Part shown: positions 61,893 to 64,000 of the stretch, in pieces
Layout: the number at the start of each line of letters is the position of its first letter
Numbering within the stretch: position 1 is the stretch's first letter
Origin: Thauera terpenica 58Eu
GTDB lineage: Bacteria; Pseudomonadota; Gammaproteobacteria; Burkholderiales; Rhodocyclaceae
Assembly (NCBI RefSeq): GCF_000443165.1
Contig: NZ_ATJV01000035.1
Span: 39,605-103,604, forward strand
DNA length: 64,000 nt
Reading direction: 5' to 3'
The notes under the pieces: model-generated
The model's input: only the letters and a program-made list of their open reading frames with translations
Told to the model about the DNA's origin: nothing
Databases searched by the model: none
Made by a program: the position numbers and the translations under genes

Positions 61893-63338
61893 ATGACACC
61901 TGCGCTGCTGCACCCCGATTTGTTGCGCCAATTCCCCGGTGGTATCGCCTTTGTCGATATCGAGACCAATGGCGGGCCGGCGCAGCGCGCATCGATCACC
62001 GAAATCGGCATCGTGCAGGTGGATGAGGATGGCGTGCACGAATGGTCTGCGCTGCTGCAGCCCGAGTCCCGTATCCCTGATCACATCCAGCGCCTGACCG
62101 GTATCGACGACGCCATGGTGGCGCACGCGCCACGTTTTGCTCAGATCGCCAACGAGGTCTTCGATCGCCTGCACGGCCGCCTGTTCATCGCCCACAACGC
62201 ACGCTTCGATCACGGCCATCTGCGCGCCGCGTTTCGCCGTGCCGGGCTCGACCTGCGCCCGCAAGTGCTGTGCACCGTGAAGCTGTCACGCCGACTGCTG
62301 CCGGAACATCGCCATCACAGTCTTGACCATCTGATTTCACGACACGGGCTGGACGTCAGTGCGCGCCACCGCGCTTTGGGCGACGCGACGCTGCTGTGGC
62401 AGTTCTGGCAAAAGCTGCACGAGCGCTTTCCACCTGCGCATATCGCGGAGCAGGTGCGGGCGCTGGTCGCCCACCGCAGCCTGCCCTCCCACCTCGATGC
62501 CGAGCAGATCAATGCGCTGCCTGATACGCCCGGGGTGTATCTGTTTTACGGTGAGCGCGAGGGCAAGGCCAGCTTGCCGCTCTACATCGGCAAGAGCACG
62601 CATCTGCGCAGTCGCGTGCTGGCGCACTTCGCCGCCGATCATCAGAGCGACCGCGAACTCAGCCTGAGCCAGCAAGTGCGGCGCATCGACTGGATAGAAA
62701 CCGCCGGCGAGGTCGGCGCCTTGCTCAAGGAGGCCGAACTCATCAAGCAACTGCAGCCCACCCATAACCGGCTGCTGCGGCGCAATCGCGACCTGTGTAC
62801 CTGGCGGCTGGGCACGGACCTGTTCGGCAAGCCGCGCCTCGAACTCTTGCACGCGGACGCGCTCGACTTTGGCCAGCGTGACAATCTGTACGGCTTGTTC
62901 CGCACCCGCCGCGAAGCCAGCAACCGCCTGCGCGCGCTGGCGCGCGACCATGCACTATGCCCGCCCCTGCTGGGGCTGGAAAAACATGCGCCGAGGATGC
63001 GCTGCTTTGACTTTCAGCTCAAGCGCTGCCACGGCGCCTGCAATGGCAAGGAACCCGCGGCAGCTCATGAACAGCGCCTGCTCGACGCGCTGCAGGGGCT
63101 GAAGCTGGAGAGCTGGCCATGGCCGGGACCGATTGCGCTGCGCGAAGGGCTTGAGTTGCACCTGATCGATGGCTGGCGCTATCTGGGCAGCACACGCAAC
63201 GGAATTGAGCTCACGCAATTGCTCGAGCGCGGCCGCCCCGCGTTCGACATGGACGTGTACAAGATACTGGTGAAGGCAGCGCGGACCCTGCCTGTGCTCG
63301 TCCTACCAGCGCTGGACGATGCCTGCACCAGCCCATAG
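61893..63338 (+). CDS. DnaQ-like exonuclease fused to a GIY-YIG (UvrC/Cho-like) nuclease
   Basis: 481 residues from MTPALLHPDLLRQFPGG. Residues about 15-180 are a DEDDh exonuclease: FVDIETNG (Exo I), FIAHNARFDHG (Exo II) and HRALGDATLLWQFW (Exo III). About 205-290 are a GIY-YIG domain: PGVYLFYGE...LPLYIGKSTHLRSRVLAHF with the downstream glutamate in LLKEAELIKQLQP. The C-terminus resembles the UvrC region FDFQLKRCHGACNGKE. This exonuclease-Cho fusion is a known proteobacterial family thought to act in excision repair. Confidence 0.93.
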   Translation: MTPALLHPDLLRQFPGGIAFVDIETNGGPAQRASITEIGIVQVDEDGVHEWSALLQPESRIPDHIQRLTGIDDAMVAHAPRFAQIANEVFDRLHGRLFIAHNARFDHGHLRAAFRRAGLDLRPQVLCTVKLSRRLLPEHRHHSLDHLISRHGLDVSARHRALGDATLLWQFWQKLHERFPPAHIAEQVRALVAHRSLPSHLDAEQINALPDTPGVYLFYGEREGKASLPLYIGKSTHLRSRVLAHFAADHQSDRELSLSQQVRRIDWIETAGEVGALLKEAELIKQLQPTHNRLLRRNRDLCTWRLGTDLFGKPRLELLHADALDFGQRDNLYGLFRTRREASNRLRALARDHALCPPLLGLEKHAPRMRCFDFQLKRCHGACNGKEPAAAHEQRLLDALQGLKLESWPWPGPIALREGLELHLIDGWRYLGSTRNGIELTQLLERGRPAFDMDVYKILVKAARTLPVLVLPALDDACTSP

Positions 63339-63405
63339 AGGCAATGAGAGGGGCTGCAGACATTCAGCCCGCACTGGCGTTTTACCCGCGATGCGCTGCA
63401 AACGT

Positions 63406-63915
63406 CTAGCGTGCTTCGGCGATGAAACTGCTCCGCACCTGCTCGGCAACAGCCCGTCCACTCAGCCAGGCGCCCTCGACGCGGCCACCGTTGAGCCAGT
63501 CTCCGCACAGGCCAAGTCCGTCTGCCGCGTGCCACACACAGCCACCGTCCACCGCCGAATCCGTGATCGCGTAGCGCCAGCGATGGGCAGACCAGGCCTG
63601 CGGCAGCGCACCCCCCAGGGCTTTGAAAGCCTCGATCAGGATGGGCGCCACGATCTCTGCGTCTTCTTCCAGATGCGCCTCGCTCCATTCGGCGCTGGCA
63701 TGCAGGCTCCAGCACTCCTGGCCATCACGCCCCGGTTTGCTGCTATCACGCGCCACCCAGCGCAAGGGCCCGCGATTGACGAAGGCCGCATCGAAAGACA
63801 GATCGAGCACGGTGTCAAAGCGCAGCATCATCGCCCAGCACGCCGCCATATGCCCTGCACGCGCCTCCGCCGCCAGCACAGGCGACACCGGTGCGAGCAG
63901 GGGAAGAGCTTGCAC
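63406..63915 (-). pseudogene. C-terminal part of a renalase/flavin amine oxidase-like protein, 5' end missing
   Basis: 169 codons from a GTG at 63915. The sequence QALPLLAPVSPVLAAEARAGHMAACWAMMLRFD corresponds to the middle of FAD-dependent amine oxidase-like proteins, and CVWHAADGLGLCGDWLNGGRVEGAWLSGRAVAEQV is their usual C-terminal FAD contact. The N-terminal dinucleotide-binding domain (about 150 residues, GxGxxG) is absent. Upstream, the frame meets a TAA at 63931-63933 within six codons, and no other frame continues the protein. Truncation near 63912 is the simplest reading. Confidence 0.7.
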
Positions 63916-64000
63916 CCCCGAGTTCGACAGTTACGCGCGCAAGCCCTTGTTTTTGCTAGACCACACTTTCAAAAATGCCACTACAACAGCGCCAACTGCT
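63916..64000. other. Unassigned sequence at the right edge, abutting the truncated gene
   Basis: These 85 bases are less GC-rich than the adjoining gene (for example TTGTTTTTGCTAGACC) and do not extend its reading frame. They could be the end of an inserted element or a rearrangement junction. No terminal repeat can be identified without sequence beyond the window. Confidence 0.4.

Overview
The window is high-GC proteobacterial chromosome. The gene repertoire suggests a betaproteobacterium of the Rhodocyclales (Azoarcus/Thauera/Aromatoleum type): a complete-looking aerobic phenylacetyl-CoA pathway, a phasin, a RibB protein with a degenerate RibA-like tail, and several Liv-type transporters next to aromatic catabolism genes. 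This taxonomic placement is inference from gene content; no rRNA or tRNA gene was seen.

Positions 1-16161 hold the phenylacetate locus. One minus-strand operon reads paaN-paaG-paaH-paaI-paaK-paaJ-(PaaF-like hydratase)-paaABCDE, driven by a TTGACA-N17-TATCGT promoter just upstream of paaN and closed by a terminator after paaE. Genes overlap by ATGA or a few bases, or are closely spaced, except for a 100-base gap before paaA. The repressor gene paaX diverges from the operon across an AT-rich 466-base regulatory region with two perfect 7-bp-arm inverted repeats. paaY and an IclR-family regulator follow. Beyond the terminator, at the left edge, sits the N-terminal part of a PatZ-type protein lysine acetyltransferase with what looks like an FNR-type class II promoter.

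Positions 16275-21988 hold a plus-strand Liv-type ABC transporter operon (binding protein, LivH, a LivM-LivG fusion, LivF) ending in a hemerythrin gene. It has its own promoter and a triple half-site, and probably serves aromatic acid uptake. After a bidirectional terminator come a phasin gene under a perfect TGTTGCA-type palindrome, two membrane proteins, a thioredoxin-like ferredoxin, an alpha/beta hydrolase, cutA, dsbD and a ribE-ribB-ribH-nusB cluster. Three lipoproteins and a polar amino acid ABC transporter follow, up to a 19-bp-arm terminator at 36114-36154.

Positions 36177-56976 are mostly housekeeping: rhlE with a probable long leader, HU, mutY, a Lon-N-domain protein, ubiX, a second Liv-type transporter without ATPases, a TRIC/UPF0126 channel, gdhA, a BON-LysM protein, a TIGR03862 flavoprotein, trhP, a DsbA-like protein and an EcsC-like protein. 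Unusual members are an orphan HupK-like protein (a [NiFe]-hydrogenase large-subunit relative without its metal cysteines) and a 718-residue EF-hand membrane protein.

Positions 56977-61445 look accessory: a 770-base gap, an AT-richer TetR regulator and a divergent DUF1329/DUF1302 outer-membrane pair. The right end carries a small HMA-domain protein with one metal cysteine missing, an exonuclease/GIY-YIG fusion, and the C-terminal half of a flavin amine oxidase-like gene cut off at about position 63912. I found no CRISPR array, complete insertion sequence, prophage or recognisable defence system. The most unusual leads are the orphan HupK-like protein, the FNR-type promoter of the PatZ-like gene, and the coupling of hemerythrin and transport to the phenylacetate locus.
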